Of a stretch of 64,000 bases of DNA, positions 30,529 to 39,959 are shown one piece after another (positions within the stretch are counted from its first letter, which is position 1; each line of letters begins with the position of its first letter). Made by a program: the position numbers and the translations under genes. A model generated the notes under the pieces. It searched no databases. It was given only the letters and a program-made list of their open reading frames with translations, and was not told where the DNA came from. The stretch covers positions 1-64,000 of the forward strand of contig JAJFKI010000052.1 in assembly GCA_021773295.1 (NCBI GenBank), read 5' to 3'. This DNA is from Gammaproteobacteria bacterium. Lineage in GTDB: Bacteria > Pseudomonadota > Gammaproteobacteria > UBA1113.

Positions 30529-31175
30529 GCAATGCCTCCACGTTCAAGCGTGCTGCTTAAACTATTGAATTTCATTAATACGGTGGCCCGCATCGGTGAT
30601 TGCGCTGGAATGGCATCTAACGCTGTTTTATACGCTTGCTTTGCTTGTTGTTGTTTGCCTTGAGTCAATAGAATATCCCCCTTTACTTCTGCGATTAAAG
30701 CTGTGAAAGCTTTGTCATCAACGGTTTTTAATAATTGTAAGGCGTTGTCCGTTTGCTTTTGTGCTGCCATGACGCGCGCCAAGCGAATTCTCGCCACTTG
30801 ACGATAGGCATCCACCTTGCCATGGTCTAACACCCATTGTAAGTGCTGCTTGGCTTTATCGTACTTCCCGGCATCCACTGCTTGCTTCGCTAAAATCAAG
30901 CTGGCGATAGTAGCATAGGTGGACTTTGGTGAATCTTGCACTAAACGTGTGGCTTCTTTTTCGGCTTGTTTTTGATTCTTCGCCGCTAGGTTTTCTAAAA
31001 TACTTTGGTACGCTATCGAGGCTTGGCTGTGTTTTACATATTGGTGTTTTTGCCAAAACTGCCAACCATACATAATACCTAAGCCTAAGACCACGCCAAG
31101 GATTACGGAGGTACCATATTTTTTCCACCAGCGTTTTAGCGCTTCGACTTTTTCATCATCATCATAACTACTCAT
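30525..31175 (-). CDS. yfgM: YfgM-like TPR membrane protein
   Basis: 216 residues. A short charged N-terminus is followed by one membrane helix (VILGVVLGLGIMYGWQFW, about 20-37) and a TPR-like periplasmic domain. YfgM is an ancillary SecYEG partner linked with periplasmic chaperones. Its position between hisS and bamB is the standard one. Confidence 0.88.
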   Translation of the reverse strand: MSSYDDDEKVEALKRWWKKYGTSVILGVVLGLGIMYGWQFWQKHQYVKHSQASIAYQSILENLAAKNQKQAEKEATRLVQDSPKSTYATIASLILAKQAVDAGKYDKAKQHLQWVLDHGKVDAYRQVARIRLARVMAAQKQTDNALQLLKTVDDKAFTALIAEVKGDILLTQGKQQQAKQAYKTALDAIPAQSPMRATVLMKFNSLSSTLERGGIA

Positions 31176-31179
31176 TGAT

Positions 31180-32457
31180 TTACTCCGTCAGCGAAATCAG
31201 TACTTGTTGTAATTGGTCGGCTTCCACCACTAATTGCTGCTTGTCTTCTCGTAAGAATTTAATGGAAACCGTGTCATTGGCTATCTCATCTTCTCCGATG
31301 ATCATCGCCGCTTTTGCGCCGCTTTTATCGGCGCGTTTAAATTTACTGCGAAAGCTACCGCCCCCACAATGCAGGTTAACGCCCAGCTTTGGAAAATGGG
31401 TGCGAATATCTTCGGCGATGAGTATGCCCTTTTTCATCGCTGCCTCGCCATCGGTGATGAGATAAATGCTGGCACGATGCATTGGCACGGTATGGGGGCA
31501 ATGTTGCTCTAGCAATGCCACTAAACGCTCTAAGCCAAGCGCAAAGCCTAAGGCGGGTGTTGCTTGTCCGCCGAGTTGTTCCACTAACACATCAAAACGC
31601 CCACCCGCGCAGACGGTACCTTGCGCGCCTAAGTCTGTGGTGACCCACTCAAATACGGTTTTACTGTAATAGTCTAAACCGCGCACCAGGCATGGGTTGA
31701 TGTCGTAGTTGATCTTAGCGGCATCGAGTAATTCTCGCAAACCTTCAAAATGCAAACGAGAGTCTACCTCTAAGCAGTCCAGTAAGCTGGGGGCATCAGC
31801 AATGATCTTAGCCATGGCTGGATTTTTGCTATCGAGTATACGCAAAGGATTCATGTTTAAACGGCGTTTGCTATCTTCATCTAACGCCTCATGATGTTGT
31901 TGTAAATACGCGATTAATTGTTCACGATGCGCTTGGCGCTCAGCTTTATCGCCAAGGGAGTTAATTTGTAAACTGAGATGATCCTGTAAGCCTAATTGAT
32001 GCCACAAACGCGCCGTGAATAAAATCATTTCTGCATCGATATCCGGGCCTTCGAACCCAAAGGCTTCTAGGCCGAATTGATGAAATTGACGATAGCGACC
32101 TTTTTGTGGTCTTTCATGGCGAAACATCGGCCCCATGTACCAAAACTTTTGCGTTTGATTATAAAGGATGCCATGTTGAATGCCGGCGCGCACACAACCC
32201 GCCGTCCCTTCCGGACGCAGGCTTAAACTGTCTTTGTTACGATCCTCGAAGGTATACATTTCCTTTTCGACGATATCGGTAACGTCCCCAATGCTACGAC
32301 AAAATAATTCCGTCGGTTCAACAATTGGCAGGCGAATTTCATTGTAGCCATAGCAACAGGCTAAGTGCCTAAGCGCACCTTCTACATGCTGCCAATAATG
32401 AGCATTCTCGGGCAGTAAATCATTCATCCCCCGCACGGCTTGTAATCGTTTACTCAC
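31180..32457 (-). CDS. hisS: Histidyl-tRNA synthetase
   Basis: 425 residues, full length. It has the class II motif 2 region ([18 protein letters not shown]) and the histidine-specific [16 protein letters not shown] and [11 protein letters not shown] motifs. It charges tRNA-His. The stop is five bases from the yfgM start. In many relatives ispG stands directly upstream; here rodZ does. Confidence 0.97.
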   Translation of the reverse strand: MSKRLQAVRGMNDLLPENAHYWQHVEGALRHLACCYGYNEIRLPIVEPTELFCRSIGDVTDIVEKEMYTFEDRNKDSLSLRPEGTAGCVRAGIQHGILYNQTQKFWYMGPMFRHERPQKGRYRQFHQFGLEAFGFEGPDIDAEMILFTARLWHQLGLQDHLSLQINSLGDKAERQAHREQLIAYLQQHHEALDEDSKRRLNMNPLRILDSKNPAMAKIIADAPSLLDCLEVDSRLHFEGLRELLDAAKINYDINPCLVRGLDYYSKTVFEWVTTDLGAQGTVCAGGRFDVLVEQLGGQATPALGFALGLERLVALLEQHCPHTVPMHRASIYLITDGEAAMKKGILIAEDIRTHFPKLGVNLHCGGGSFRSKFKRADKSGAKAAMIIGEDEIANDTVSIKFLREDKQQLVVEADQLQQVLISLTE

Positions 32458-32473
32458 GCCTTAACCCCTTTCG

Positions 32474-33097
32474 TTATTGCGCTTTTTTCTTAGAAACAGC
32501 GCCACCGGTTGGCAATATTTTTTGTAAATGCTCATGGGCTGTTTGCTTTTGCGCGTTGGTTAAGGGTAAAGAAGAATGTTGAGGACCATTAGGTTGCACT
32601 AACTCTGTGGTTTCACCATTAGGTGAGACTAACGCCTCTGTGTCAGAAGAATGATTATGCCACCAAGCCAATAAAGCAATCACTAATAATAAGACAAAAC
32701 CGTAGCTGGCAATCTTGACGATTTTTTCATTGAGGTATGCCGGTTTAATATGAATTTTTTCAGGAACTGACTTTTCCTTTTGTTCTTCGAAACCAAGAGC
32801 ATTGAAACCTGCAATAATCTCATCGGCTGGTAAATCGAGAAAACGCGCATAGGAGCGCAAATACCCACGCACAAACATAATACCAGGCAATTTATGATAA
32901 TCATCTTGTTCAATGCTTTCGATGATGCTTTTGGATAAACGCAAGTGATCGGCAACATCGATGATTTCTAAATGACGCGCTTCTCGTTCTTTTTTGAGTA
33001 AGGCACCAGGCCCATCGATATCCGATGGCGTTGCCGTGTCAGCGGCGCCATCGTATTTCATGTCTGGGTAATTGATATCTTCTGCTGTGTCTGTCAT
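32474..33097 (-). CDS. rodZ: RodZ-like cell-shape protein, short form
   Basis: 207 residues. A cytoplasmic helix-turn-helix domain (LLKKEREARHLEIIDVADHL through FVRGYLRSYARFLDLP) is followed by one membrane helix (IASYGFVLLLVIALLAWW, about 130-147). The periplasmic part is only about 60 residues and lacks the beta domain of the 337-residue E. coli protein. The HTH part binds MreB in the family. It overlaps pilW by one base. Confidence 0.85.
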   Translation of the reverse strand: MTDTAEDINYPDMKYDGAADTATPSDIDGPGALLKKEREARHLEIIDVADHLRLSKSIIESIEQDDYHKLPGIMFVRGYLRSYARFLDLPADEIIAGFNALGFEEQKEKSVPEKIHIKPAYLNEKIVKIASYGFVLLLVIALLAWWHNHSSDTEALVSPNGETTELVQPNGPQHSSLPLTNAQKQTAHEHLQKILPTGGAVSKKKAQ

Positions 33098-33900
33098 TAG
33101 CTTACCTTTTTAGTGTGTTGTGCGGTTTTAGCCGCGGTTTTAGTTGCCGTTTTATGAGGCGATTGTTTCACTGTTTTCGCTGCTTTTTTGGCAAAACGCT
33201 TATCCCCTAATTGCCGTGCGATGCCCATTCCTAGCATGGAAGACCGCTGGGTAGGCTTTGCTACCCTATTGTATTGGGTCCAATATTGCATCGCTTGGCG
33301 AAATTGGTGCCTATCATAGCGTATTTGTGCCATTTCCAGCAATGAATTTGCGCGTTTTGGGTTAATTTTTATCGCTTCTTGGAAATAGAGTGCGGCTAAT
33401 TGGGGATCTTTCTTTGCTTTTGCACAGGCGCCTGCATTTTCATAGGCCGCGTCAGCGCGTGTATAGCCACGGTTAGTCGCAGCGATTAAGAATTGATCGA
33501 TAGCGGCACGGTAGTGTTTATTCTCACACAGGTAAACCCCGTAATTATTATGATAACTCGGGTTCATTGGCTTAATGTTGATAGCTTGCTGGAAATAGTG
33601 CTGCGCAGCTTTGTGATTACCGGTTTTATCATAAAAATAGCCTGCTGTTTCAAGGACTCTGGACGAACGTGCATCTTGTTTTAGCGCTAAATTGAGCTTT
33701 TCTTTCGCTTTCACCGTATCACCACGACGCAAATATTGCATGCTCAATTGGCGATTAATTTCCGCCGCTTTTGGATTTGGGGTCGCTTTCGCAACCGTTG
33801 GCGCCACTGGCGTTGGGGTCGCTGTATAGTTTTGACATGCGCTTAATAATAATACTGTGCTAAAGATAATCAGCGTGGCAATTCCGTGGTAATGTTTCAT
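33097..33900 (-). CDS. pilW: Type IV pilus biogenesis lipoprotein PilW/PilF
   Basis: 267 residues. A signal sequence ends in the lipobox LLSAC, giving lipidation at Cys22. Four or more TPR repeats follow (for example MQYLRRGDTVKAKEKLNLAL and AGYFYDKTGNHKAAQHYFQQ). In relatives it helps the PilQ secretin to assemble in the outer membrane. It is part of the conserved ndk-rlmN-pilW-rodZ order. Confidence 0.88.
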   Translation of the reverse strand: MKHYHGIATLIIFSTVLLLSACQNYTATPTPVAPTVAKATPNPKAAEINRQLSMQYLRRGDTVKAKEKLNLALKQDARSSRVLETAGYFYDKTGNHKAAQHYFQQAINIKPMNPSYHNNYGVYLCENKHYRAAIDQFLIAATNRGYTRADAAYENAGACAKAKKDPQLAALYFQEAIKINPKRANSLLEMAQIRYDRHQFRQAMQYWTQYNRVAKPTQRSSMLGMGIARQLGDKRFAKKAAKTVKQSPHKTATKTAAKTAQHTKKVS

Positions 33901-33979
33901 GCTAGTCTCCGTATGGTTGCCGTTGGAACACGCGGCTCATTGTAATATAAAAAGACTCTGCTGTCTGGTGTTTTGAAAA

Positions 33980-34016
33980 CCGTACAAAATCGCAATTGAA
34001 TTGCGAATTTGTACGG
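33980..34016. terminator. Long hairpin between rlmN and pilW
   Basis: CCGTACAAA pairs with TTTGTACGG and CGCAATT with AATTGCG, separated only by AT and a single-base loop centre. It lies after the rlmN stop on the minus strand. It could end or attenuate rlmN transcription; the following TTTTGAAAAC-type tail is not a strong T run. Confidence 0.55.
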
Positions 34017-34096
34017 AAAATGGTTTATGTTTAAGAGAAATATTAAGAAATGTTTAAAAAATCAAGCCCTTGAGTATCCTAAAATATATGATGTAA

Positions 34097-35215
34097 TCAG
34101 CTCGAAACTTGCTGAATAGGGATTCCAACTTTTTTGCGCCATCGCTCTGAGCGGCGCGTTCTGTCTTTGACTTGCCCGGCTAATTGGCCACAGGCTGCGT
34201 CGATGTCATCGCCGCGGGTTTTGCGGGTGGTGGTGATGACGCCGCTTTTGCTGACGATTTTAGCGAAACGTTCGATAGTGTCTTCGGTCGAGGATTCATA
34301 AGGTGCGTGGGGGAATGGGTTAAAGGGGATTAAGTTTACTTTTGAGGGGATGCCTTGTAATAAGGTAATTAATTGTCTGGCGTGCCTAGGTTGATCGTTG
34401 ATGTCTTTTAACATGACGTATTCAAAAATGATTTTGCGTTTTGGTTCGTCTTTAAAATAAGTCCGGCACACATCCATTAGAACCTTCAAAGGATACTTTT
34501 TATTGAGTGGAACCAACTCATTACGCAATTCATCATTGGACGCATGCAGTGAAACGGCTAAGGCAACGTTACTGCTATCACGTAATTTTTCCATCATGGG
34601 TACGACGCCTGAGGTGCTGAGCGTCACACGACGTTTTGCTAAACCATAAGCAAAATCATCGAGCATTAAATTCATTGCGGGTAGAACACAGTCTAAATTC
34701 AGTAAGGGTTCGCCCATACCCATCATCACGATGTTTGTGACTTTTCTATCATGACGACCTTCTTGTGCTGATAACGCTCTGGCGGCTATCCATAATTGAC
34801 CGATGATTTCTGCCGTGGTTAAATCACGGCTGAAACCTTGCTTACCCGTGGAGCAAAAAGAACAATCGAGTGCGCAACCTACTTGGGAGGACACACATAA
34901 AGTACCGCGGCCAGACTCTGGGATATAAACGGTTTCCACAGCGTTGCCATCGGCTAAGCGTAAAAGCCATTTAATGGTGCCATCGCTTGATGGTTTCTCT
35001 AAGGCTATTTCCGGTAGGCGTATTTCGGCTTGTTGTTGTAGTTGTTCTCTGAACGCTTTGGAAAGATTGGTCATGAGATTAAAATCAGAGATGCCATATT
35101 CATGAATCCATTGAATTAATTGATCGGCACGATAGGGTTTTTCGCCTATCTGTGTGAGGTACTCTCGCATTTGTTCGCGATCAAAATTGAGTAAATTGAT
35201 TTTCTGTTGTTCCAT
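34097..35215 (-). CDS. rlmN: Dual-specificity RNA methyltransferase RlmN
   Basis: About 372 residues. The radical-SAM motif [11 protein letters not shown] (CxxxCxxC) is present, together with [11 protein letters not shown] and the C-terminal region holding the second catalytic Cys ([12 protein letters not shown]). It methylates C2 of A2503 in 23S rRNA and A37 of tRNA. The ATG at 35215 is preferred because AGG lies eight bases upstream; an ATG at 35224 is also possible. Confidence 0.95.
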   Translation of the reverse strand: MEQQKINLLNFDREQMREYLTQIGEKPYRADQLIQWIHEYGISDFNLMTNLSKAFREQLQQQAEIRLPEIALEKPSSDGTIKWLLRLADGNAVETVYIPESGRGTLCVSSQVGCALDCSFCSTGKQGFSRDLTTAEIIGQLWIAARALSAQEGRHDRKVTNIVMMGMGEPLLNLDCVLPAMNLMLDDFAYGLAKRRVTLSTSGVVPMMEKLRDSSNVALAVSLHASNDELRNELVPLNKKYPLKVLMDVCRTYFKDEPKRKIIFEYVMLKDINDQPRHARQLITLLQGIPSKVNLIPFNPFPHAPYESSTEDTIERFAKIVSKSGVITTTRKTRGDDIDAACGQLAGQVKDRTRRSERWRKKVGIPIQQVSS

Positions 35216-35235
35216 CGTCATCACCTAGACTACAC

Positions 35236-35278
35236 CTCTTATTCCCTCAGCCTCTCGGACTGAGGAATAAGGTAAGAG
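35236..35278. terminator. Hairpin between ndk and rlmN
   Basis: CCTCTTATTCCCTCAG pairs with CTGAGGAATAAGGTAAGAGG with small bulges. It follows the ndk stop by a few bases on the minus strand, where it may partly end or process the transcript before rlmN. Confidence 0.55.
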
Positions 35279-35285
35279 GGAGAAT

Positions 35286-35711
35286 TTATCGAGAAATAAT
35301 TTCTTCTGGTTTGAAGAAAAATTCAATTTCTTGACGCGCAGTTTCTTCAGCGTCTGAGCCATGCACCGCATTTTCATCGATGCTGTTGGCAAAGTCGGCG
35401 CGAATCGTACCAGCTGCTGCTTCTTGAGGATTGGTCGCACCCATGATGTCACGGTTTTGTTTAATGGCATTTTCGCCTTCAAGCACTTGCACAATCACTG
35501 GACCTGAAATCATGAAACTCACTAAGTCATTAAAAAATGGACGCTCTTTGTGAACCGCATAAAATGCTTCAGCTTGCGCTTTGCTCAAATGCATCATTCT
35601 CGCCGCAATGATTTTTAAACCAGCATCTTCAAAGCGTTGATAAATCTTACCAATGACGTTCTTATGCACGGCATCAGGTTTAACAATGGATAATGTTTGT
35701 TGTACAGACAT
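35286..35711 (-). CDS. ndk: Nucleoside diphosphate kinase
   Basis: 141 residues, normal length. The active-site segment [20 protein letters not shown] holds the phosphorylated His, and the N-terminus [11 protein letters not shown] is typical. It balances NTP and dNTP pools. It begins the core block that runs on to der. Confidence 0.96.
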   Translation of the reverse strand: MSVQQTLSIVKPDAVHKNVIGKIYQRFEDAGLKIIAARMMHLSKAQAEAFYAVHKERPFFNDLVSFMISGPVIVQVLEGENAIKQNRDIMGATNPQEAAAGTIRADFANSIDENAVHGSDAEETARQEIEFFFKPEEIISR

Positions 35712-35931
35712 AGTGATTCCTTCTTAATCAAATTAAATAGCCGCCTGATTATACAGGATTGGGCAGAAAAAGCACGTCATTATTCTCGTTATGGACAATA
35801 AAAAAATATAGACTGTTTGTTTATTGAACTACGGCAATACTGCTAGGGTTCTCTTATTATGTGGCAATGTTTGAGACGCTTTGGTTACTTTGATGTTCGA
35901 TCGATTACCTGTACCTTAGCAGGCAAGAGTC

Positions 35932-37362
35932 CTAGCAGCTGGCTGTTGTGGTTGTATTGCGCCTTTGTTCAGCTGAACTATTATCGCTTGGATCGTTAGG
36001 GGCGTTTCTGCTTCCATCTCTTTCTTGCCCTTGGCTTCCAGGATGATTGGAGTGATTACTTCGGCCATTACTTGATGAAAAATAGCTGTTTGTGCTAGCA
36101 GGAGACGACGGTGGTAAGTCTGCTTTGATTTGGGCTTGGGTTTTACCTTCTGCTGTAGCAAGTTGTTGAATCAGTGTCGGGTGATAGGTAAAGCGTCTAC
36201 CTGCTGTAAGTAAATTATTAGCTGCAGCGATGATATCTGCCTTCTTTACCATTGCATCGCCATTGATGTGAATAACGCCCGGGATAACTCTTGCGGCAAT
36301 GTTGCAGCTGTGTTTAATATGCAACGTTCTTGCCGTTGTATCGCTAGGTAATGAACCTGACTCCACGTAATCATCTTTAATCGTAGCCACCTGAGTTTTG
36401 CTGCCCCTGGTCGTTTTTGCAAAGACTTGCACTTCTTTTAAAGTATGAGGCATTGTGGTATTAACAATGGGTTTGTAGATTACGCTGCTGTTATTCTGAA
36501 AGTTAGCTTGATAGCTTCGCTCAAGTGCTGATTTGAATGCCTTATTAGAAATGCTAGCCCCACCTACAGACAGACGAGTGAAAACACGTTGGAAAGGCGT
36601 TAATAAGTTGCGTGCTACAGGTGCTGCACCGCCATTAGAGGGTGAAGCATTGTTTGCTTGCGTGTTTGAACCGATAGGGCTTAATGTTACGCCGCTGACA
36701 GGTGATAATAAATCTATTTTATGTTTTTGCCCGGATACTGTGTAAGTGCCCTCAAGCACAAGTTTGTTGAATGATAATGAGGTATCCCGATAAGCAAATT
36801 CTTCTGAATTAATCACGTTATTAATTGCGGTGCGTAACTGAGGATTATCATTGTCGGGATCTCTTGATAATCCCTTGATTTTGCAAAGGGTAATGTGCGG
36901 TCGAATGTTGGTGCCTGCTCGATAATGCTTGTTTAGTTCAAAATGTTCATTACTAAGATTTGCTTGGTATGTCGCAACTGCTCTATTAAACGCATCAACC
37001 GACTCTAATTCAAAAATAATATATCCATTCTCCGTTAGCCTGAAGGTGCCTTCACTGGATAAGTTAAAACCATTCATCATAGAGGAGCCCGATAGAGCTT
37101 GGGTAAGATTATTTAGATGCCCTCTTAATGCCGTTTCGGTATATTTATTCTGACCTGTTGATGATAGGCCAATGGTAACATGTAAGGGTGATAAGCCATC
37201 TTCACCAGGGAGTATGATATTGCCTTCATCAACGACTGAGTGCTTAACCAATCTTGCTTTAAGATCGTTACCTATCTGGTTGAGAAAAGCGGTAGCAGGC
37301 CCATCTGGTAGGGCCTTTAAAGATACTCTGTAATGTCTGTGCTCTTGCGTGTCTGTTGCCAT
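35932..37362 (-). CDS. 2H phosphoesterase-like protein with shared C-terminal module; candidate effector
   Basis: 476 residues from the ATG at 37362, chosen because AGGA lies five bases upstream. The first 190 residues have two HxT motifs of the 2H phosphoesterase superfamily, PLHVTIGLSS (His61) and RPHITLCKIKG (His156), about 95 residues apart as in LigT/AKAP7-like enzymes. These cleave 2',3'-cyclic or 2'-5' phosphodiester bonds. Residues 250-415 are the module also found in the 612-residue protein (NLLTPFQRVF, TLKEVQVFAKTTRGSKTQVA, IPGVIHINGDAMVKKADI, AGRRFTYHPTLIQQLATAE). The tail is Ser/Asn rich. The substrate is unknown. Confidence 0.78.
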   Translation of the reverse strand: MATDTQEHRHYRVSLKALPDGPATAFLNQIGNDLKARLVKHSVVDEGNIILPGEDGLSPLHVTIGLSSTGQNKYTETALRGHLNNLTQALSGSSMMNGFNLSSEGTFRLTENGYIIFELESVDAFNRAVATYQANLSNEHFELNKHYRAGTNIRPHITLCKIKGLSRDPDNDNPQLRTAINNVINSEEFAYRDTSLSFNKLVLEGTYTVSGQKHKIDLLSPVSGVTLSPIGSNTQANNASPSNGGAAPVARNLLTPFQRVFTRLSVGGASISNKAFKSALERSYQANFQNNSSVIYKPIVNTTMPHTLKEVQVFAKTTRGSKTQVATIKDDYVESGSLPSDTTARTLHIKHSCNIAARVIPGVIHINGDAMVKKADIIAAANNLLTAGRRFTYHPTLIQQLATAEGKTQAQIKADLPPSSPASTNSYFSSSNGRSNHSNHPGSQGQERDGSRNAPNDPSDNSSAEQRRNTTTTASC

Positions 37363-37431
37363 TGCTTTCCTCATCATTCAGTCTTTACCCACCGTACTTC
37401 AACATGCGGTGGGTATGGAACAATTCATTGC

Positions 37432-37463
37432 AGGATAACATAATAACATTAAGACATTATGAA
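37432..37463 (-). promoter_or_regulatory. PmrA-box-like promoter of the 2H gene
   Basis: On the minus strand: TTCAT (37463-37459, one base off), six bases, TTAAT (37452-37448), ten bases, TATCCT (37437-37432). The first half site is degenerate, but the spacing is the same as in the other copies. Confidence 0.5.
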
Positions 37464-37478
37464 GAGCTCTCTACACTC

Positions 37479-37507
37479 ATCGTACTTCAAAATGCGAGAT
37501 TTAGGCG
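37479..37507 (+). repeat. Dispersed motif copy
   Basis: ATCGTACTTCAAAATGCGAG followed by ATTTAGGCG. It matches the copy at 27941-27974 over CTTCAAAATGCGAGATTTAG and its GGCG end. It adjoins the antitoxin remnant. Confidence 0.65.
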
Positions 37508-37541
37508 GGATACTGGTTAACCGCAAGTTCTTGTGGCCTTA

Positions 37542-37652
37542 TTATCGAATCAGCGCATCTGCAGGAATGTGTAAATTCATTGCTAATTTACGCACCATAT
37601 TAATAGAAAGCTGTCTTTTTCGATATGGTGTTAAGTATAAAACGATCCCGGT
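37542..37652 (-). pseudogene. Remnant of a HigA-like (XRE) antitoxin
   Basis: The minus frame reads IVLYLTPYRKRQLSINMVRK then LAMNLHIPADALIR and a stop at 37544-37542. The pattern RKLxxxLxIPADxLI is the usual C-terminal end of HigA-type helix-turn-helix antitoxins. No upstream HTH part or toxin gene survives, and the frame closes a little further upstream. The rest of this 510-base gene-free stretch has no feature I recognise beyond the promoter and the motif copy. Confidence 0.6.
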
Positions 37653-37875
37653 TTGGGATCAATATGTTTTTGAAATATTTTTTAATATTAAAATACGCTT
37701 ATACTGTTCTGATTTAAAACGAAAAATCTAGGTTAGAATATTAATGTAATTATTTAATACATTCTAGATGTAAGCTATGACCTTGAGGTCCTAGGGATTT
37801 TCAGCCAGGTAATTAAGCCAGAACAAGTGCGATTAAATGGCACCGTAAGCGATATGGTTTCAAATGAGAACGGTC

Positions 37876-38799
37876 TCAGCGAAAAGGGGTTCTGCTCATA
37901 GCAGATGACGAACTTGAGGCGACTGTCGATGCGCTATTTTCATCATCCTCTTGGATAGGTGGACAACAAGCCTTCTCGCTACCAACCGCATCAAAATAGT
38001 GGAATACCATACTCCGGACATTTTTATGATTAGATGAGGAAAAAGCTATATCGCATGTTTCAGCTAAAATCTGAATCATCGTCTCTGTCGGCAAGTGTCC
38101 AAGTTCATAAGTTTCTGCCTCTTGCTCAGCGCCCCTAAAGGCTTGTGACAGCATGGTGGCATTTTTTCTTAATTCTTGGTGCACCCTGACTACTCGAGTA
38201 TTATGGAACGCTATAGCGCTCAGCTTTTCTTTAATACTGTGCCACGACTTTCCATTTGGAAACGCGGAGTCAAGATATGCATACCCTTTAGAAGCATCAA
38301 GATTGTAATTTATTATTAAATGTATATTGGGCATGTTGACTTTCAAGAGAATAAGGCGCTGTGGTGTTACGATTGTGTTAATAAGACAATCAAGCAGTTG
38401 ATGAATCACTGTAAGATGCTTATCATCAAGTTGCTTAATACTTGTAGGAACCATAGTAGGCTTCTCCGCACTAATATCACCATATTGATATTCGTCAAAG
38501 TATTGCATCCTTGCATTGTAGCCTGCTTCAGTTTCAACTATTAGTCCATCGGCCAATATACATATATGCAGCAAATTATGTTGCTCTGTTATAAAACTTT
38601 CAAGCCGTTTGATGACGCTAGGCGAAAAAGCTATACAGCCCATGATAAGCTTATGATAATTAAGATGGTACTTATGTGGGTTTCGCAAGGCGGGGCGCAC
38701 AGCTGCATCAGATGTTCTTAATGTTAAATCTGGGTTATCTGGATCTATGAAGAAACAATAGCTATTCTTGATGCGCATTTCAATGGCTGACTTTGTCAT
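37876..38799 (-). CDS. Hypothetical protein, last gene of the GTPase run
   Basis: 307 residues, no signal peptide or membrane helix. I recognise no domain. The N-terminus reads MRIKNSYCFFIDPDNPDLTL; the end is Ser-rich (STVASSSSSAMSRTPFR), the same low-complexity type as in the effector candidates nearby. GAGG precedes the ATG. It is 60 bases after the next gene up and in the same direction. Confidence 0.65.
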   Translation of the reverse strand: MTKSAIEMRIKNSYCFFIDPDNPDLTLRTSDAAVRPALRNPHKYHLNYHKLIMGCIAFSPSVIKRLESFITEQHNLLHICILADGLIVETEAGYNARMQYFDEYQYGDISAEKPTMVPTSIKQLDDKHLTVIHQLLDCLINTIVTPQRLILLKVNMPNIHLIINYNLDASKGYAYLDSAFPNGKSWHSIKEKLSAIAFHNTRVVRVHQELRKNATMLSQAFRGAEQEAETYELGHLPTETMIQILAETCDIAFSSSNHKNVRSMVFHYFDAVGSEKACCPPIQEDDENSASTVASSSSSAMSRTPFR

Positions 38800-38859
38800 A
38801 ATTACCTCATTTATTAATTTTGTTCCAATTTAAATTTACTTCACTCGTAAAATTTTTTC

Positions 38860-39201
38860 CTATTTACTTGGAGAGTTTGTTAGAGATGTGCCGGGCTTTG
38901 TACTACCACATGATGCAGATTGTATAAATGAGTCAAGCTCTGTTTTGACTTCAGAGATTTCCTTGATGCCATTTTCTCTCAAGTACGATATTACATTGAT
39001 AGCGGCCGTAATTTGTTCCCTGCTTAGGATTTTATCTTCTTCCTGCTCTTCTTGAATACGACACGCGAAATAATCTAGCACACTAGCACACTTAGAAGGA
39101 TCATCCATGAGTTTAGCACAGTTTAAATCAAAGCCTAATTCCATGAATTTTATTATTGATATTTGTAATTTATCAAACGGCAATGATATACAAGCATACA
39201 T
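38860..39201 (-). CDS. Small hypothetical protein, possibly a displaced C-terminus
   Basis: 113 residues, helical, charged, with a Ser/Pro-rich end (GTSLTNSPSK). No domain recognised. Its start overlaps the last 29 bases of the 250-residue gene in another frame, so it is either translationally coupled or the tail of that gene after a frameshift. Confidence 0.5.
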   Translation of the reverse strand: MYACISLPFDKLQISIIKFMELGFDLNCAKLMDDPSKCASVLDYFACRIQEEQEEDKILSREQITAAINVISYLRENGIKEISEVKTELDSFIQSASCGSTKPGTSLTNSPSK

Positions 39202-39925
39202 GGTAGCAGACCAACCACTTTGTCCCGTCCTTTAATGTATACCATAATTGCTTAAATCGTTTTGAAGCATACTCTATGATCCTACCAGAAATGTCATAGC
39301 CAAAACGCTTGATATCAAAAGAAATTTCAAACTCGGCACACTCTGGCATACATATAATTGCATCTAATTTGTTTATAAACCCTGCAAAATTACGCAAGTA
39401 ATTTACTGGCAAATAAACAACATAACCACAAGGATGACCATTGTGCCAATCATCCTTAACATATTTGTATTGCTGGAAAGGGTTTAACACAGCCAATGGA
39501 TAGCTTTCTTCTATGGTTTTAGCAATCAGTTCTGAGTAGTTATAACCCCCAGAAGTTTCTAACAACTCAACTCGGGCCATCATATGTGACTTTATTGTTT
39601 CGCATTTTTTAACATGTTTGTGTGCAACAAGCGTTTGTAAGTTTGAAGCAGGTATTAATGCAGTAATATTAATATCGTGCGCTCCACAGGAAGTCTCATC
39701 GAAATGCTTTGCTGTTGCCAGTACATTATATAGTGGTGTAATTTTACTTAGCAATTTCTCCCACTTTATAGTTGATGAGACAACGATATTCACTTGCTTA
39801 TATTCATAAATATCATACTGATAATATTTCTCCTCTGGGTGAGTATTAGCTTCTTTCCAGAATGCTACAGAGCTAGTGTCTGATGGTGTATTACTTGATG
39901 ATTCTTCGTATGATGATGCAGCCAT
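39173..39925 (-). CDS. Hypothetical protein
   Basis: 250 residues. It opens with a Ser-rich patch (AASSYEESSSNTPSDTSS) and has no signal peptide. The middle is rich in Tyr and Lys; no family recognised. It lies 34 bases after the EEP gene, in the same direction. The C-terminus (HVCLYIIAV) is odd in being hydrophobic and abrupt, which fits a frameshift into the following frame. Confidence 0.6.
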   Translation of the reverse strand: MAASSYEESSSNTPSDTSSVAFWKEANTHPEEKYYQYDIYEYKQVNIVVSSTIKWEKLLSKITPLYNVLATAKHFDETSCGAHDINITALIPASNLQTLVAHKHVKKCETIKSHMMARVELLETSGGYNYSELIAKTIEESYPLAVLNPFQQYKYVKDDWHNGHPCGYVVYLPVNYLRNFAGFINKLDAIICMPECAEFEISFDIKRFGYDISGRIIEYASKRFKQLWYTLKDGTKWLVCYHVCLYIIAV

Positions 39926-39959
39926 GATAACTCCTCATAAATGAAATGTTTAATATCTG

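Noticed and set aside
35225-35494. 89-codon minus frame inside ndk
   Set aside because: It is a shadow of ndk in another frame, with the real gene clearly conserved.
37459-37731. 90-codon plus frame near the 2H gene
   Set aside because: It overlaps the PmrA-like region, the dispersed motif and, on the other strand, the antitoxin trace, which looks more like real protein.
37758-37900. Open plus frame reading YILDVSYDLEVLGIFSQVI and so on to a stop
   Set aside because: It looks protein-like but has no start codon with RBS, is only 47 codons, overlaps the end of the 307-residue gene, and matches no family I know. It may be a remnant.
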